Positions 42,701 through 48,510 of a stretch of DNA of 64,000 nucleotides are shown here, piece after piece (position 1 is the first letter of the stretch; the number at the start of each line of letters is the position of its first letter). A program made the translations under genes and the position numbers. Under the pieces are notes generated by a model. That model was not told the DNA's origin and searched no databases. It was given only the letters and a program-made list of their open reading frames with translations. The stretch is taken from contig OW028575.1 of assembly GCA_932294295.1 (NCBI GenBank), positions 14,636,058 to 14,700,057 of the forward strand. The letters run 5' to 3'. This DNA comes from Alitta virens. Lineage: Eukaryota; Annelida; Polychaeta; Phyllodocida; Nereididae.

Positions 42701-45700
42701 ATTGTACTTGAAATGCACATTCTGTGTATGGTGCATTAAGGAAATATTGTCACAGTTGCCATACAGCACACTGCTATCAGCAACGACAGACGACGACTCA
42801 GGTACCCTCCAATAAAGCAAATATTTTTCAGCATGCGCCTTATTTCAGTGAAAGTCTTGACAAGAAGGCAACCGTTCATTTTGATCTTTTAAACGCTTGA
42901 ACAAAGTACCATGGTAATGTAAAATATGTTATTATGGTAAATGTACATAGCAAATAACATCATATTTATCCTGGCAGATCTCCATTTTAGGGACCTGTTC
43001 CACCCTGGCGAGTCCAGTTGTACGAGTCTACGTGTTAATGTAGTTCACGAAATGACTTCATTGAAGAACGATTTCTTCTTTTAAAAATCCTGTCAAAATG
43101 TCGTGCATGTCTGATAGCAATATTCAATTGGCTTAATCAGCCAGCTAAGCTATTTTGAAGAAGGTGTGTAACCCAACAGATGTTTGAGTGTTGCCCTTAT
43201 TTCCCAGTTTGTGTGGACGGATTGGCCGAGGCCGAAAGGACTGGAAGGCAGCCCATAATGGCTCCAGTCATTCACCCTCCCACTGATGGGCAACATATTA
43301 GTCGTTACGGCACCCAATGGTCATTTGGCCCCACCTTGCCCATCTCTGTCAAATCAGTGCTCGACTCCTCTTTCCTGCAGCTATAAATACCGCTGCGATG
43401 GGCCACCCTTTGTAATAAAACTACTTATTTCTGGACAGCCCTGTTTGGCCTTTGGTTAGTATTCAGAGTAGTTCAAGCACGAAGCACGTTCAGCTTGTTT
43501 TATTAGTACTAATATGCGTTTTATTCAATTGCAGGAACGGAGAACATCCAGTAAAATTTCATTTCCTGCCAAGTCCTTCCATTATCACGTGTATCTTTGT
43601 TTTCTTTTCTCTTTTAAAAAAAACTTCCATCCGATCAGATTGTTTACAATTATGACAATAAAAGGCAAAGAACCCCCCCCCCCCCCAACCACACCCCCAG
43701 TCCACTGCTGCAGGACACTAAAAAAACTATGATGTATAGAAAGAGACACTAAATATGCTGTATCATCGTATATTCATCACATACACAGAAAATGTAATAG
43801 AACTTGAAAAAACTAAATTCAAAATGACGTAATTCAAGACAAACACAGTAGACTGACACCAGTACTGGTTTTGAGCCTTTATAAATTAAATGGGAAAAAC
43901 GATAAATGATCAAAGATGACAAGACAGTTGCTTTAACCTAGAACAAATACGTGATGATTCAGCACTGCTGTACGACTGTCCCATGCATAGTACCTTTAAT
44001 AAGAGGGAAGAAAGCAAATATACATGTAAGATATATCACCTTGTCGACCATACACATGCCAGCTATATGTGGGTTACCTTAACCATACGACCATCCATAT
44101 CTGACAGTGTAACTGACACCATCGTTAAACAAGTTCCATTAGTTACTTACTAAGAGCCTTTATCATGCCACATGACTACTGTTCACGCAAACTACAGTTG
44201 GTTCTTTCTGTTGGTTCATGTACAACTAATCATGATGACGAAAATAGCATTACATCCATTTACAATGACTCGGCTAATTGTCTTTATGCTCGATGTAATT
44301 ATGGTCTATAAGGCAGCCTTGATGATGATGCTCTTTGATCTCCCTAAGTATAAAAGCTAATTGCTTTGTTATAAGCTGCTTTTTTCGTCTCAGCTACCTT
44401 CAGGCTAGTCTCAATGCTTTGATATACTTCAGCTGCATAAGGCTATGACAGCTGCAATACCCATACAGCCCTATGTGAATAAGCTTCGCATTAAAACGTT
44501 CTCCAAGACGTAAATTTGCCATTGGAGGCACTTTCGTGCTTTGCTGAATCAAGGAGGCATAAAAGAAAAAGAAACTATTCATCCGTATTTACAATTCTTT
44601 TTCTAACCATTCGTAAATTCGCTCACAATGTTATAAACGTCTTATACCATATAGTAATCGGACAACTGCTTTACATAGTGCTCTCTAACAATAACAACCT
44701 GGATTTGTGTACGTTAGACGTAGAGTGGTTCTAAGATATCCTATTGTCATTTGACAGCAAAGGACTACGAACAAATTGTCACATGGGAAAAAAGTCACCA
44801 GTCCCCTGTATGATTGGAATAGTACCTTGTTTTCGTGATATTTAAAAATATTTGCTATTTGAGTACTCCTGTCGTTGTAATTCACATCCCACTCAAAACC
44901 AACTCCTTACTGGTACTAAATTATGAGAATCTACTGTATTTCCTGTTATAGTTCATTTACAAAAGTGTGAAGCTGAATGATAGTTTCTTAAAATACTGTT
45001 CAGTCATGTCCCATGAGTTCTAGTCCTTTGCTTATGAGTGGAGCAATTTGCACATGTCATCTGCACATGCAGCCTAACAAGTGATTCCTCAAGAGGGATT
45101 AGGCTGCGTCAAAATCCATCTTTGGCATTAATTGGCAGCCATGTGCACGTGACAGCGACGCTTGTGACGTCATGACACATCTAAGCCTCCAAAACAGGAG
45201 ATTATGAAGAACGAGGGTAATATGGAAACTGATGGGAGACTACCATGACGACTACAAATGACAATTTGAACATTTAATGAAGCCACTTTTTACCAATGTT
45301 CAAGAAATAATAAGAGACAGGAATGACATAACAAGACTTTAGTTATGAAGTATAACCAACTTCGAACACAAAAATGTCAAGTCAATATGCCAACCAACTG
45401 TCAACTAAAAAGAGCAAAACCACACTGAAATTGCCACACGTTGGTACACACTGCGGAGGCCCAGCTTCATAAAGCCAAGAAGTGACAGTTGGGTGCTGAG
45501 CCCAGATATATCACCATTAAGTTAATGATTTGGCCACATGCTCCAGGTCCCCTTCATAAGGCCTCCATAAGTTATGGATCGTAACATTTGGACCTTTATG
45601 GTCATCCATCCCCCCTTCCCTGCTGCTGCTGCTGCTGCATAATCCCTGTCATAGCTCAATGGTTTGCATGTCACTGCCAGACCCCAGGGGACCCCAATAC

Positions 45701-48480
45701 AATGGGGTCATATCAAGAGAGACCTTAGTGCTTCCACTGCTCTCTGTACTTGAATATTTCCTAATGTAGCACACATCTTGCTGACAAGATGCATGATTGC
45801 AACACCTACCAGTTCACCTCAGTGGAGCAGTTCACCTCAGTGGAGCAGATGAGGTATACAGTTGAGGTACGCAGTCAGACACTCAGTGAGATAGGTTCAG
45901 CCAATACCTTGATCTCTGCATAATACAATACATCCAGTGCTTCATATCATCCCATGGTACTCTGTGCATTGATGACATTCTCAGGGGTTGGCCTGATTAA
46001 CCCGCTTCCCCATGATGGTATTCATAGCTCTCTTCCCCTTATTGAATTTGAGAGAATCAAAGTGCCCCCTGTACAACTGGCACAAACTAGTGAATAATTC
46101 GGATGAGGGATTAAATTCTTCGAATGAGAACTTCCAGTATACTAAATTAAGGATTGGTCCAAGGTTATCCAAATTTTCTTGTGCAATAAATTAAAATATG
46201 TTTATTCACACACATGCATAGTAAGATACAATTCATGGTGTTTGTACATGTTATAAACATGCCCACCAGGCATTGGCGACATTCATCTACCTTACATACC
46301 TTGATTGTTGATGATATTCCGGTCTTAACAATCTCAATAAGAGGGAAATTGCAAGTAGTACAGTGGAGCCCCACTCTTAAGACTGACTTTATTTTTCCCA
46401 TTGTCATTCACCAAGGAATCAAAACCACCTCAACTAAAACTTAAAATTTTGCGTCAATTTGGTCTAATTTGAGATGGTCTGTTTTTAAATCTTGGGCCAA
46501 AACTCCGTAGACTTTATATGGTGATGGTCTCAAAAGTGAGGTGGCCTTATAGATAAATTCCACTGTCATTACGTTCAGGATACCCATTTTAAAAACCTTG
46601 AAAACCATGATAAATAGTATAAAGGCATCAATATATATTGCCTTGTAGCATCTGAGACCCACTAAGCCAAGATGGAAGGCCAGAAGACATCCTGGGGAGG
46701 CATGCAAAGGATGCTGTGTAAATGTCACCCAGGAATCTCCTGCCACAGTAAATATTTCAAGGGTTACCTGATCAACCTGCCATTTACACAAGCAAGGTTT
46801 GTGTCACTGCTGCAATTAATTATTGAGAGAGACCAACACTCTTTAAGAGGGTTGCAACGTTTGCTTGCAGTTTCTAAGTTGGTTGTTTGGTTAAGCACAC
46901 TAGTCTAGGGATTGTTTTCGGTTTATAATTAAGGAAGACACTGTAAAGTGCTACTCTTTAAGACATCTATTGGCCGAGACAACTTTATCATTAAGACCAT
47001 CCCAATATCAAGACATTTATAGGAACCTGATATTATGAGATATACATTTTACAGTATTCCCCTTAAAAAAAATTTCACCGTTTCATCTGGTGTTATTCTT
47101 TTCTGAAAATTAAAAAGCCTTATGTGTTACTTAACGATAATCTTATCATATCCGATCTTAGCTTTTCTTACTATTGCTGATAGTATGGGGCAGTTTTTTT
47201 CTTCTTCAAATTAGCTCTGGATATTTTGCAATATCCTGTTGTGCTACAATAACCTGAGCCTCCTGTTCATGACATGCTACATTTTGCTGTTCAATTTCAA
47301 ATTGCTTCGTTTATTGACAAAAATACCACTTTCTACAATCTGCAGCTGACTGTTCCTCTACTGCCAAGCAGATTCAATTATCAAAACTGCAATTGCACTC
47401 AGTGTATAAGAGTATTCCTAATTGCTTGTGTTCTTAATTGCTAGTATTCTTCAAATATAGCTATACATTGTATATATCATCAATATCGTTTAGTCTGTGA
47501 CAACTCTGTAGATTGCATTTCACACCATTCATGCCTGAGCTTGATGTAGCTGTGTCAACCAGCCTTCAGATCATGCAATAGAGTAAGCCCTGTCTACAAG
47601 TCCTAAAAATGCACTGGCGACAGCTTGCTTCTGAATATTGTCGCAATACATCATTCAAATCTGAAACTTACATGCAAGATGATAAACCTGTTCTCCCTAA
47701 TGTGTCTTTGCCACTCTTTGGAAAGTGAATAGTGCACCCATTAGCTCTAGCAGTCTTCGCGTGAGATAAAATCTTACCCTAAACACAAGACGTAAGATTT
47801 GTGGATGTTCTTAATGCTAAGAGTTGTTTCTACCACAGCCCATTAACTGGGTCGAGAAAGGATTATGTAAGGACATTCACATTTGGCCGCTTGATTGTTT
47901 CTTTGCATGCTGCTTGCAATTTCTTGGTACAAACTTATCATTATATAAGAACGACATTTTTGGTAATGCTCATTTAATTTTCAATCTGGGATTTAAAATG
48001 TAAATAATATATGCGTAATGACAGTAATTTGTTCAAGTGATCCAATCAATTCATTTGATGAGCAAATTTGTTTTGTTTTGCTAATATCAAAATCACACCG
48101 CTTTTGGAATTATGGTATGATGTCGAACGCTGCCATTAATGATTGGTAGTGTTTCAGGGGGTGTACTTGATTATCAGGACGACTCACCGACCTACCATCT
48201 CACCGCCAAAAGTTTTCTGGTCTAGTATTCTGTCCTATGCAAGGTTACTTGGCTTCATTCACACGATCAACTTTCCTCGTTTAGAACACCAGCAAAAACC
48301 AAATTTTCACTCTAAATGCTGCAATTCATTAGTTATTCCCCTGCAAAAAGTTGTCCGTGCACCATTAAAAACGCAAGTTCCTGCACCATTAGAAATAAGA
48401 GATGCAATCTCACCTGCAGCAGCAGCAATTATGGTTAACAAGCCCAGGCAACTGATGAGCATCATGAATTCTGTCCGCAT
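469..48480 (-). CDS. Multi-domain Ig / DB-module / fibronectin III transmembrane protein (35 coding exons)
   Basis: The model joins 35 exons (listed separately) into 4,890 nt, giving 1,629 residues and a TAA stop at 471-469. Approximate domains by residue: signal peptide 1-22; Ig1 24-126; DB1 143-236; FN3-1 237-336; DB2 354-451; FN3-2 452-548; DB3 570-670; FN3-3 671-768; DB4 790-879; FN3-4 880-974; Ig2 975-1057; Ig3 1058-1160; DB5 1181-1277; FN3-5 1278-1373; FN3-6 1374-1469; membrane span about 1486-1508; cytoplasmic tail 1509-1629. All five DB modules keep 12 cysteines in the same spacing, and every FN3 keeps its core Trp. Many N-x-S/T sites fit an extracellular location. Every internal exon has GT-AG borders and phase is kept throughout. 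Established: Ig/FN3/DB proteins such as C. elegans C25G4.10 form a family of unknown function. Inferred: a cell-surface adhesion or receptor protein. The first exon shown is unlikely to be the first transcribed one. Confidence 0.88.
757..1159. other. Intron 34, nothing recognised
   Basis: AT-rich intron between the membrane exon and the last exon. No repeat, RNA or exon was recognised. Confidence 0.5.
1160..1320 (-). CDS. Coding exon 34: transmembrane segment and FxNPxY tail motif
   Basis: Encodes DNQIP, then about 23 hydrophobic residues (LVLGVLFAVLVAAVAVGLFI and FFM), then the stop-transfer RRKTK. Residues 1523-1528 are FENPGY, matching FxNPxY. Phase 1 in and 0 out; donor AGG|GTATGT. Confidence 0.9.
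1428..1460 (-). CDS. Coding exon 33: 33-nt juxtamembrane micro-exon
   Basis: Encodes VLPKLAAHKSR, a short basic stalk between FN3-6 and the membrane span. Borders are TTTTCAG and CGAG|GTAAGT, phase 1-1, so the exon could be skipped without changing frame. Being so short, it rests on splice borders and phase alone. Confidence 0.72.
1725..1860 (-). CDS. Coding exon 32: second half of FN3-6
   Basis: Encodes FTTPGSNTSVYMETL, then YEIYLTALSKNRESGRS. Phase 0 in and 1 out; 136 nt, like FN3-1. Confidence 0.86.
1958..2109 (-). CDS. Coding exon 31: first half of FN3-6
   Basis: Encodes EMMMSPPERLRGFVI, then the core Trp (RVRLDWDVPR) and YRIFYRAHG. Phase 1 in and 0 out; donor AAT|GTAAGT. Confidence 0.86.
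2110..2992. other. Introns 29 and 30 around exon 30
   Basis: Two introns of 405 and 351 bp. The second (2110-2460) is very AT-rich with ATTATATTAC-like words. Nothing coding apart from exon 30. Confidence 0.45.
2461..2587 (-). CDS. Coding exon 30: second half of FN3-5
   Basis: Encodes AANKRSTLLSGIGG, then YLIYATASNHYGSSGLS, a clear FN3 F-G segment. Phase 0 in and 1 out; acceptor TGACAG, donor AGTG|GTATGT. Confidence 0.85.
2993..3153 (-). CDS. Coding exon 29: first half of FN3-5
   Basis: Encodes AKMPSAPRMVRAEQN, then the core Trp (IQVRWQLPDL) and YNIFYKNLK. Phase 1 in and 0 out. The donor is GAG|GTTTGT, weaker than its neighbours. Confidence 0.85.
3154..3576. mobile_element. Intron 28 with a probable DNA-transposon remnant
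   Basis: The segment 3235-3423 holds repeated ggcc-ac and taagcagtcacctgtctta words, ending in aagtttgactgtgc. This layout resembles the terminal repeats of short pogo/Tc1-type non-autonomous elements. No matching left end was identified with certainty. Confidence 0.3.
3577..3729 (-). CDS. Coding exon 28: second half of DB5
   Basis: Encodes DGRDHSTCCQRRNVPEPC and more, six cysteines, ending IIECMEEGH. Phase 1-1; donor CATG|GTAAGA. Confidence 0.86.
3899..4005 (-). repeat. Truncated copy of the tRNA-derived SINE family (copy S6)
   Basis: Matches the 3' part of the SINE at 49621-49895: caatgctac...ggtctgaagctt, then ggcagatataatga and ttataaggcttt. It lies in intron 27 and ends at ggccacacc. 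Confidence 0.5.
4125..4262 (-). CDS. Coding exon 27: first half of DB5
   Basis: Encodes SCCMEQGVHPQCLVAC and more, with six cysteines. Phase 1-1; acceptor TCGTAG, donor GCTG|GTAAGT. Confidence 0.86.
4558..4617 (-). CDS. Coding exon 26: linker before DB5
   Basis: A 60-nt phase 1-1 exon encoding TDMTATPPPFVPAPIVPNVT, a Pro-rich spacer. Acceptor TTTTAG, donor ACCA|GTAAGT. Confidence 0.78.
4813..4968 (-). CDS. Coding exon 25: second half of Ig3
   Basis: Encodes ESRMNAWTKDVESEG, then SSDAGNYECHGWNNYGDD with the D-x-G-x-Y-x-C Ig signature. Phase 1-1; acceptor CTCCAG, donor ACCA|GTGAGT. Confidence 0.87.
5221..5373 (-). CDS. Coding exon 24: first half of Ig3
   Basis: Encodes YTPEVKAQEEMVYVQ, the first cysteine (AHLVCLFTGY) and core Trp (TINWQKDG). 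I chose the donor CCTG|GTAAGG, leaving a normal Trp-to-Cys spacing of about 48 residues. A second donor (ACTG|GTATGC) would extend the exon to 5170, adding 51 in-frame nt with no stop. Confidence 0.78.
5374..5862. other. Intron 23, containing a fold-back element
   Basis: Holds the fold-back copy at 5661-5785. The rest is AT-rich with no recognised feature. Confidence 0.5.
5661..5785. repeat. Fold-back (inverted-repeat) element, copy 1
   Basis: An imperfect palindrome. The left arm has cttggaaact, tcatgtgagttcaggactcc and cattagct; the right arm mirrors it with aaatgggagtcctggattca, catgaca, ctggagtttagttcccaag. The same sequence recurs at 8829, about 20780 and 50583, which shows a mobile family. 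It has no coding capacity. Confidence 0.75.
5863..6111 (-). CDS. Coding exon 23: complete Ig2
   Basis: A single 249-nt phase 1-1 exon. First cysteine in MVQLVCLAGG, core Trp in SIYWVTAND, second cysteine in ATGHYTCVADNGFG. This is a textbook I-set-like Ig domain of 83 residues. Donor CAGT|GTAAGT. Confidence 0.9.
6379..6508 (-). CDS. Coding exon 22: second half of FN3-4
   Basis: Encodes NVSSPLTLSGLTPSTF, then FVIAVNKFGSSQPS. Phase 0 in and 1 out. It joins directly to Ig2 without a linker exon. Confidence 0.86.
6629..6783 (-). CDS. Coding exon 21: first half of FN3-4
   Basis: Encodes ETLPSPPERLTLEEV, then the core Trp (MTFSWKPPLK) and WYNFYFSNQ. Phase 1 in and 0 out. Confidence 0.86.
6932..7084 (-). 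CDS. Coding exon 20: second half of DB4
   Basis: Encodes DKRDHKRCCLRYGVPTDC and more, six cysteines, ending LTCLREGY. Phase 1-1; donor TATG|GTGAGT. Confidence 0.86.
7340..7456 (-). CDS. Coding exon 19: first half of DB4
   Basis: Encodes ECCVSSGVSSTCQEACDG and more, with six cysteines. At 117 nt it is the shortest of the DB first halves, with a reduced loop between cysteines 4 and 5. Phase 1-1. Confidence 0.86.
7457..8330. other. Intron 18, AT-rich with a TA microsatellite
   Basis: Includes an A-rich stretch at 7725-7768 and a (TA)n run at 8142-8166. No exon or RNA was recognised. Confidence 0.5.
8142..8166. repeat. (TA)n microsatellite
   Basis: Uninterrupted alternating AT of about 24 bases inside intron 18. 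Confidence 0.9.
8331..8529 (-). CDS. Coding exon 18: second half of FN3-3 fused to the DB4 linker
   Basis: Encodes LEIGVRTNYIIQNLEPG and YSFQLLAHSAHGTSLPS, then a Pro-rich linker (YPAKPDNPPLLPDLNF). Length 199 nt equals the usual 136-nt FN3 half plus a 63-nt linker, consistent with exact loss of an intron. Phase 0 in and 1 out. Confidence 0.86.
8829..8948. repeat. Fold-back element, copy 2
   Basis: Left arm cttggaaaataaactac...catgtcaattcaggactccc; right arm atgggagtcctggattcaca...ctggagtttagtttccaag. The arms pair over most of their length. The element lies in intron 17. Confidence 0.78.
9118..9275 (-). CDS. Coding exon 17: first half of FN3-3
   Basis: Encodes GKLPSEPTHITIVNK, then the core Trp (VSIVWRSPRH) and YLLQYKVSG. 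Phase 1 in and 0 out. Confidence 0.86.
9276..9708. other. Intron 16, nothing recognised
   Basis: The open frame of exon 16 runs on past its donor for about 60 codons, but that extension has no DB-like features and the GTGAGT donor is strong. Confidence 0.5.
9709..10011 (-). CDS. Coding exon 16: complete DB3 in one exon
   Basis: Encodes all 12 DB cysteines, from ECCAAKGVIPNC through DNRNHSRCCSRRGVMPKC to IIECMQEGIG. The other four DB modules are split by an intron before the D-x-R-[ND]-H stretch; here that intron is absent. Phase 1-1; 303 nt. Confidence 0.9.
10012..10771. other. Intron 15, with a duplicated donor sequence
   Basis: Apart from the 20-bp duplication next to the exon 15 donor (10732-10771) nothing is recognised. 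Short CCATCACCATGACAG-like words occur near 10480. Confidence 0.5.
10732..10779 (-). repeat. 20-bp tandem duplication spanning the exon 15 donor
   Basis: Read on the minus strand, TTCCCAGGTATGCTAATATA occurs twice back to back, followed by a third partial unit (TTCCCTG). Each full copy carries a complete CAG|GTATGC donor. Confidence 0.9.
10772..10834 (-). CDS. Coding exon 15: linker before DB3
   Basis: A 63-nt phase 1-1 exon encoding ESVLPFTTPTWQVQTPPQSF and a Pro. Pro/Thr-rich. Its donor lies in a 20-bp tandem duplication, so a second identical donor sits 20 bp further into the intron; using that one would shift the frame. Confidence 0.76.
11069..11207 (-). CDS. Coding exon 14: second half of FN3-2
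   Basis: Encodes KQTNRTSLSIENLRPG, then YEVKVSSIGTQGSSLPS, a strong FN3 signature. Phase 0 in and 1 out; 139 nt. Confidence 0.87.
11208..12368. other. Introns 12 and 13 around exon 13, nothing else recognised
   Basis: Two introns of 584 and 425 bp. AT-rich single-copy sequence by eye. Confidence 0.45.
11633..11784 (-). CDS. Coding exon 13: first half of FN3-2
   Basis: Encodes GILPGPPIDVELDKV, then the core Trp (LTVRWRPPSA) and LYMVSYREEG. Phase 1 in and 0 out. Confidence 0.87.
12369..12521 (-). CDS. Coding exon 12: second half of DB2
   Basis: Encodes YERNHTQCCMRRNIPSRC and more, with six cysteines and two sequons (NHT, NFT). Phase 1-1; acceptor CTCCAG, donor AAAG|GTAAAT. Confidence 0.86.
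12700..12840 (-). CDS. Coding exon 11: first half of DB2
   Basis: Encodes ECCQMRNVSAKCQQLMC and more, with six cysteines. Phase 1-1. The last exon base is T instead of the usual G (GCTT|GTAAGT), so the split codon becomes Tyr where the other four DB modules have Asp. Confidence 0.86.
12841..13151. other. Intron 10, nothing recognised
   Basis: A 311-bp AT-rich intron between the DB2 linker and DB2. Confidence 0.45.
13152..13202 (-). CDS. Coding exon 10: linker before DB2
   Basis: A 51-nt phase 1-1 exon encoding ATIPNSGSPSEDYQTTM. Pro/Ser/Thr-rich and without a domain. It is supported by TTTCAG and G|GTAATT borders and by its place in the repeated linker-DB-FN3 pattern. Confidence 0.75.
13472..13607 (-). 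CDS. Coding exon 9: second half of FN3-1
   Basis: Encodes SELITSPLYIWRNLDPS, then YMVYVVSIGIHGSSLPS, the F-G strands of an FN3 fold. Phase 0 in and 1 out; 136 nt. Confidence 0.87.
13706..13869 (-). CDS. Coding exon 8: first half of FN3-1
   Basis: Encodes ALLPGPPSHLRVDNI, then the FN3 core Trp (VIIVWDPPPD) and the C-strand YRVFFKE. Phase 1 in and 0 out, the usual FN3 split. Confidence 0.87.
13870..15091. other. Intron 7, with CG-containing short repeats
   Basis: Two patches stand out from the AT-rich background: 13975-14110 with tatacacgcac, tgcacgcgtgca and cgcacgcgc words, and 14745-14900 with repeated acacgagtg and ccacgagcg words. The 18-bp unit aaaacatatccacgagcg is tandemly doubled at 14830-14865. 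No exon was recognised. Confidence 0.5.
14830..14865 (+). repeat. Tandem doubled 18-bp unit
   Basis: The unit aaaacatatccacgagcg occurs twice without mismatch, inside a patch of degenerate relatives. Confidence 0.85.
15092..15247 (-). CDS. Coding exon 7: second half of DB1
   Basis: Encodes DGRNHVPCCRRRMVPDHC and the remaining residues, with six cysteines completing the 12-cysteine DB module. The D-x-R-[ND]-H stretch before the CC pair recurs in all five modules. Phase 1-1, donor CAAG|GTTAGT. Confidence 0.87.
15248..16005. other. Intron 6 splitting DB1, nothing recognised
   Basis: A 758-bp intron at the conserved position within the DB module. No repeat was identified. Confidence 0.5.
16006..16131 (-). 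CDS. Coding exon 6: first half of DB1
   Basis: Encodes ECCRQEGVSQACLPAC and 26 more residues, with six cysteines (CC, C, C, C, C). This is the N-terminal half of a DB module. Phase 1-1, acceptor TTTCAG, donor TCAG|GTTTGC. Confidence 0.87.
16194..16483. mobile_element. 290-bp palindromic MITE-like element
   Basis: The ends are inverted repeats: tgggtcattccatgccaaat on the left, atttggaatggaatgaccca on the right, extending inward through caacca/tggttg. Inner arms also pair: caggtgacccc with ggggtcacctt, and ctaccagccacatggacaa with ttgtccacgtggctggtag. The flanks carry agat on both sides, a possible target duplication. It sits in intron 5 and encodes nothing. Confidence 0.85.
16608..16655 (-). 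CDS. Coding exon 5: linker before DB1
   Basis: A 48-nt phase 1-1 exon encoding GYVPQRGDPTKAVDFT. It has no domain. Similar small linker exons precede DB2, DB3 and DB5. Confidence 0.8.
16656..17357. other. Intron 4, with a 14-bp tandem repeat at the donor
   Basis: Mostly unremarkable. A doubled ggtttttcttacat unit at 17327-17354 abuts the exon 4 donor. Confidence 0.5.
17358..17474 (-). CDS. Coding exon 4: end of Ig1
   Basis: Encodes residues 88-126, including VGHYQCKVDG, the second Ig cysteine with the usual Y-x-C motif. Phase 1-1. The donor is GCAG|GTAATG, followed at once by a tandem 14-bp duplication carrying two GTAAGA sequences. Confidence 0.87.
19163..19352. mobile_element. 190-bp MITE with perfect 22-bp terminal inverted repeats and TTAA ends
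   Basis: Left end ttaaagtgatactccttgaa (plus tc) and right end (ga plus) ttcaaggagtatcactttaa are exact reverse complements. The outermost TTAA on each side may be the duplicated target. There is no coding capacity. A non-autonomous DNA transposon using TTAA sites is the likely class. Confidence 0.85.
19777..19790. repeat. Poly-C run of 14
   Basis: Fourteen consecutive C followed by gcaccccacacacacacc. Confidence 0.95.
20190..20492 (-). mobile_element. tRNA-derived SINE, near-complete copy (S1)
   Basis: On the minus strand it starts with a tRNA-like head: GGGTGGCCTAGTGGTTAGGG fits an A box and GGTTTGATCCC fits a B box. The body follows with TCAGCTGGGGATATTG, GGTGCCTTGTGCTTGATGCC and the family phrase GGGTAAATGTTTAACATGAT. 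Copies elsewhere share the body. Confidence 0.75.
20780..20905. repeat. Fold-back element, copy 3 (degraded)
   Basis: Carries cggaaactaaactctaaagg, ccgattggctaaggcagcca and ggcagtcctggatt, matching the family at 5661 and 8829, but the palindrome has decayed. Confidence 0.55.
23380..23480 (-). repeat. SINE fragment (S3)
   Basis: Shares atgatgagatgacaatgctt, then gagtccacatcatgttacac and atttaccccatgggtgg with the SINE body. The tRNA-like head is missing. Confidence 0.65.
23559..23623 (+). repeat. Five perfect 13-bp tandem repeats
   Basis: The unit ctcatgtgtaata occurs five times in a row without mismatch. Confidence 0.95.
26735..27000 (+). repeat. Tandem duplication of about 129 bp
   Basis: Segments 26735-26863 and 26872-27000 are near-identical, both beginning aaatatatattggcctaaat and ending tctagtagcctattagt, with a handful of substitutions. 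It lies about 190 bp from the donor of exon 3. Confidence 0.88.
27191..27284 (-). CDS. Coding exon 3: middle of Ig1 with the core Trp
   Basis: Encodes VSWWFLDHHVQISVNY and 15 more residues; the Trp pair is the Ig core position. Phase 0 in and 1 out, acceptor TTGCAG, donor TTAG|GTAAGT. It is isolated by about 10 kb of intron on each side. Confidence 0.86.
29700..29890 (+). repeat. Dispersed repeat, copy A
   Basis: Its reverse complement recurs at 41700-41890. Shared words are taagttagacaagaatg, atgtaa-attacataactgct and ttgtt-agacaatggagtac. No coding or terminal structure was recognised. Confidence 0.6.
33029..33062 (+). repeat. CTG/ATG triplet tract
   Basis: Runs of CTG triplets interrupted by GATGCTG units; continuous over 34 bases. 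Confidence 0.85.
33513..33526. repeat. Poly-C run of 14
   Basis: Fourteen consecutive C in intron 2. Confidence 0.95.
33853..33948 (-). repeat. SINE fragment (S5)
   Basis: Shares ggcagaagtaatgacgagat, aataaagctg, catcatgttac, atttac and cctcagcatagacaa with the SINE body, with small deletions. Confidence 0.5.
35347..36637. mobile_element. 1.3-kb non-autonomous element with TTAA ends
   Basis: Left end ttaaaggggaactaa and right end ttagttcccctttaa are exact 15-bp inverted repeats, with TTAA outermost. The inside is AT-rich and has no transposase. Subterminal words also mirror loosely: ggccgccatttttga near the left and aatggcggcc near the right. A CRE-type tgacgtca lies at about 36441. The end structure resembles the 190-bp element at 19163. 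Confidence 0.78.
37342..37359 (+). repeat. (CTG)6 microsatellite
   Basis: Six uninterrupted CTG triplets. Confidence 0.9.
37853..37953 (-). CDS. Coding exon 2: first part of Ig1
   Basis: Encodes residues 23-56, starting GEPVQITTESKNITV and holding the first Ig cysteine (FSLPCG). It carries two N-glycosylation sequons (NIT, NFS). Phase 1 in and 0 out; acceptor TTACAG, donor AAG|GTGGGT. Confidence 0.87.
40188..40300 (+). repeat. Degenerate tandem repeat, about 20-bp unit
   Basis: Several copies of a gacacagcaccagccct-like unit drift into gagacacaaaccaagctctg over about 110 bases. Confidence 0.7.
41700..41890 (-). repeat. Dispersed repeat, copy B
   Basis: Inverted relative of 29700-29890: gtactccattgtctaaacaa, agcagttatgtaatattaca and cattcttgtctaacttag all match in reverse complement. 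Confidence 0.6.
42273..42288 (+). repeat. (CAG)5 microsatellite
   Basis: Five CAG triplets inside intron 1, in the opposite orientation to the CTG tracts. Confidence 0.85.
43673..43686. repeat. Poly-C run of 14
   Basis: Fourteen consecutive C, the third run of this exact length in the window. Confidence 0.95.
45620..45637 (+). repeat. (CTG)6 microsatellite
   Basis: Six uninterrupted CTG triplets in intron 1. Confidence 0.9.
45810..45848 (+). repeat. 19-bp direct duplication
   Basis: The phrase agttcacctcagtggagc is repeated immediately. Confidence 0.85.
46361..46530. repeat. Possible pogo/Tc1-type terminal sequence
   Basis: Begins acagtggagccccactctta, a pattern common at ends of short mariner/pogo elements, followed by taagac-type words. 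A related cluster occurs near 39480 (agtaaagcctcaccactgta). No matching opposite end was established. Confidence 0.25.
48414..48480 (-). CDS. Coding exon 1: start codon and signal peptide
   Basis: The ATG (48480-48478) opens 22 codons, MRTEFMMLISCLGLLTIIAA and two more Ala, which is a typical secretion signal. The exon ends at a GCAG|GTGAGA donor in phase 1, and the split Gly codon joins perfectly to exon 2. A long pyrimidine tract and TTTCAG lie directly before the ATG, so this is an internal exon and a 5' non-coding exon is expected upstream. An upstream in-frame Met exists at 48594 but would read through the acceptor tract. Confidence 0.85.
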
Positions 48481-48510
48481 CTGAAACAAGAAAAAAGAAG
48501 AAATTTGAAA
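48481..48510 (-). promoter_or_regulatory. Splice acceptor immediately before the start codon
   Basis: On the minus strand a run of about 20 pyrimidines leads into TTGTTTCAG, directly followed by the ATG. This is a strong acceptor, so translation starts at the first base of an internal exon. Confidence 0.7.

Larger units (their letters stand above)
37954..48413. other. Intron 1 (10.5 kb)
   Basis: Contains pogo-like remnants near 39480 and 46361, degenerate tandem repeats at 40188 and 45825, a dispersed repeat copy, triplet tracts at 42273 and 45620, an 11-G run at 42060 and a 14-C run at 43673. No exon or nested gene was recognised. Confidence 0.5.
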
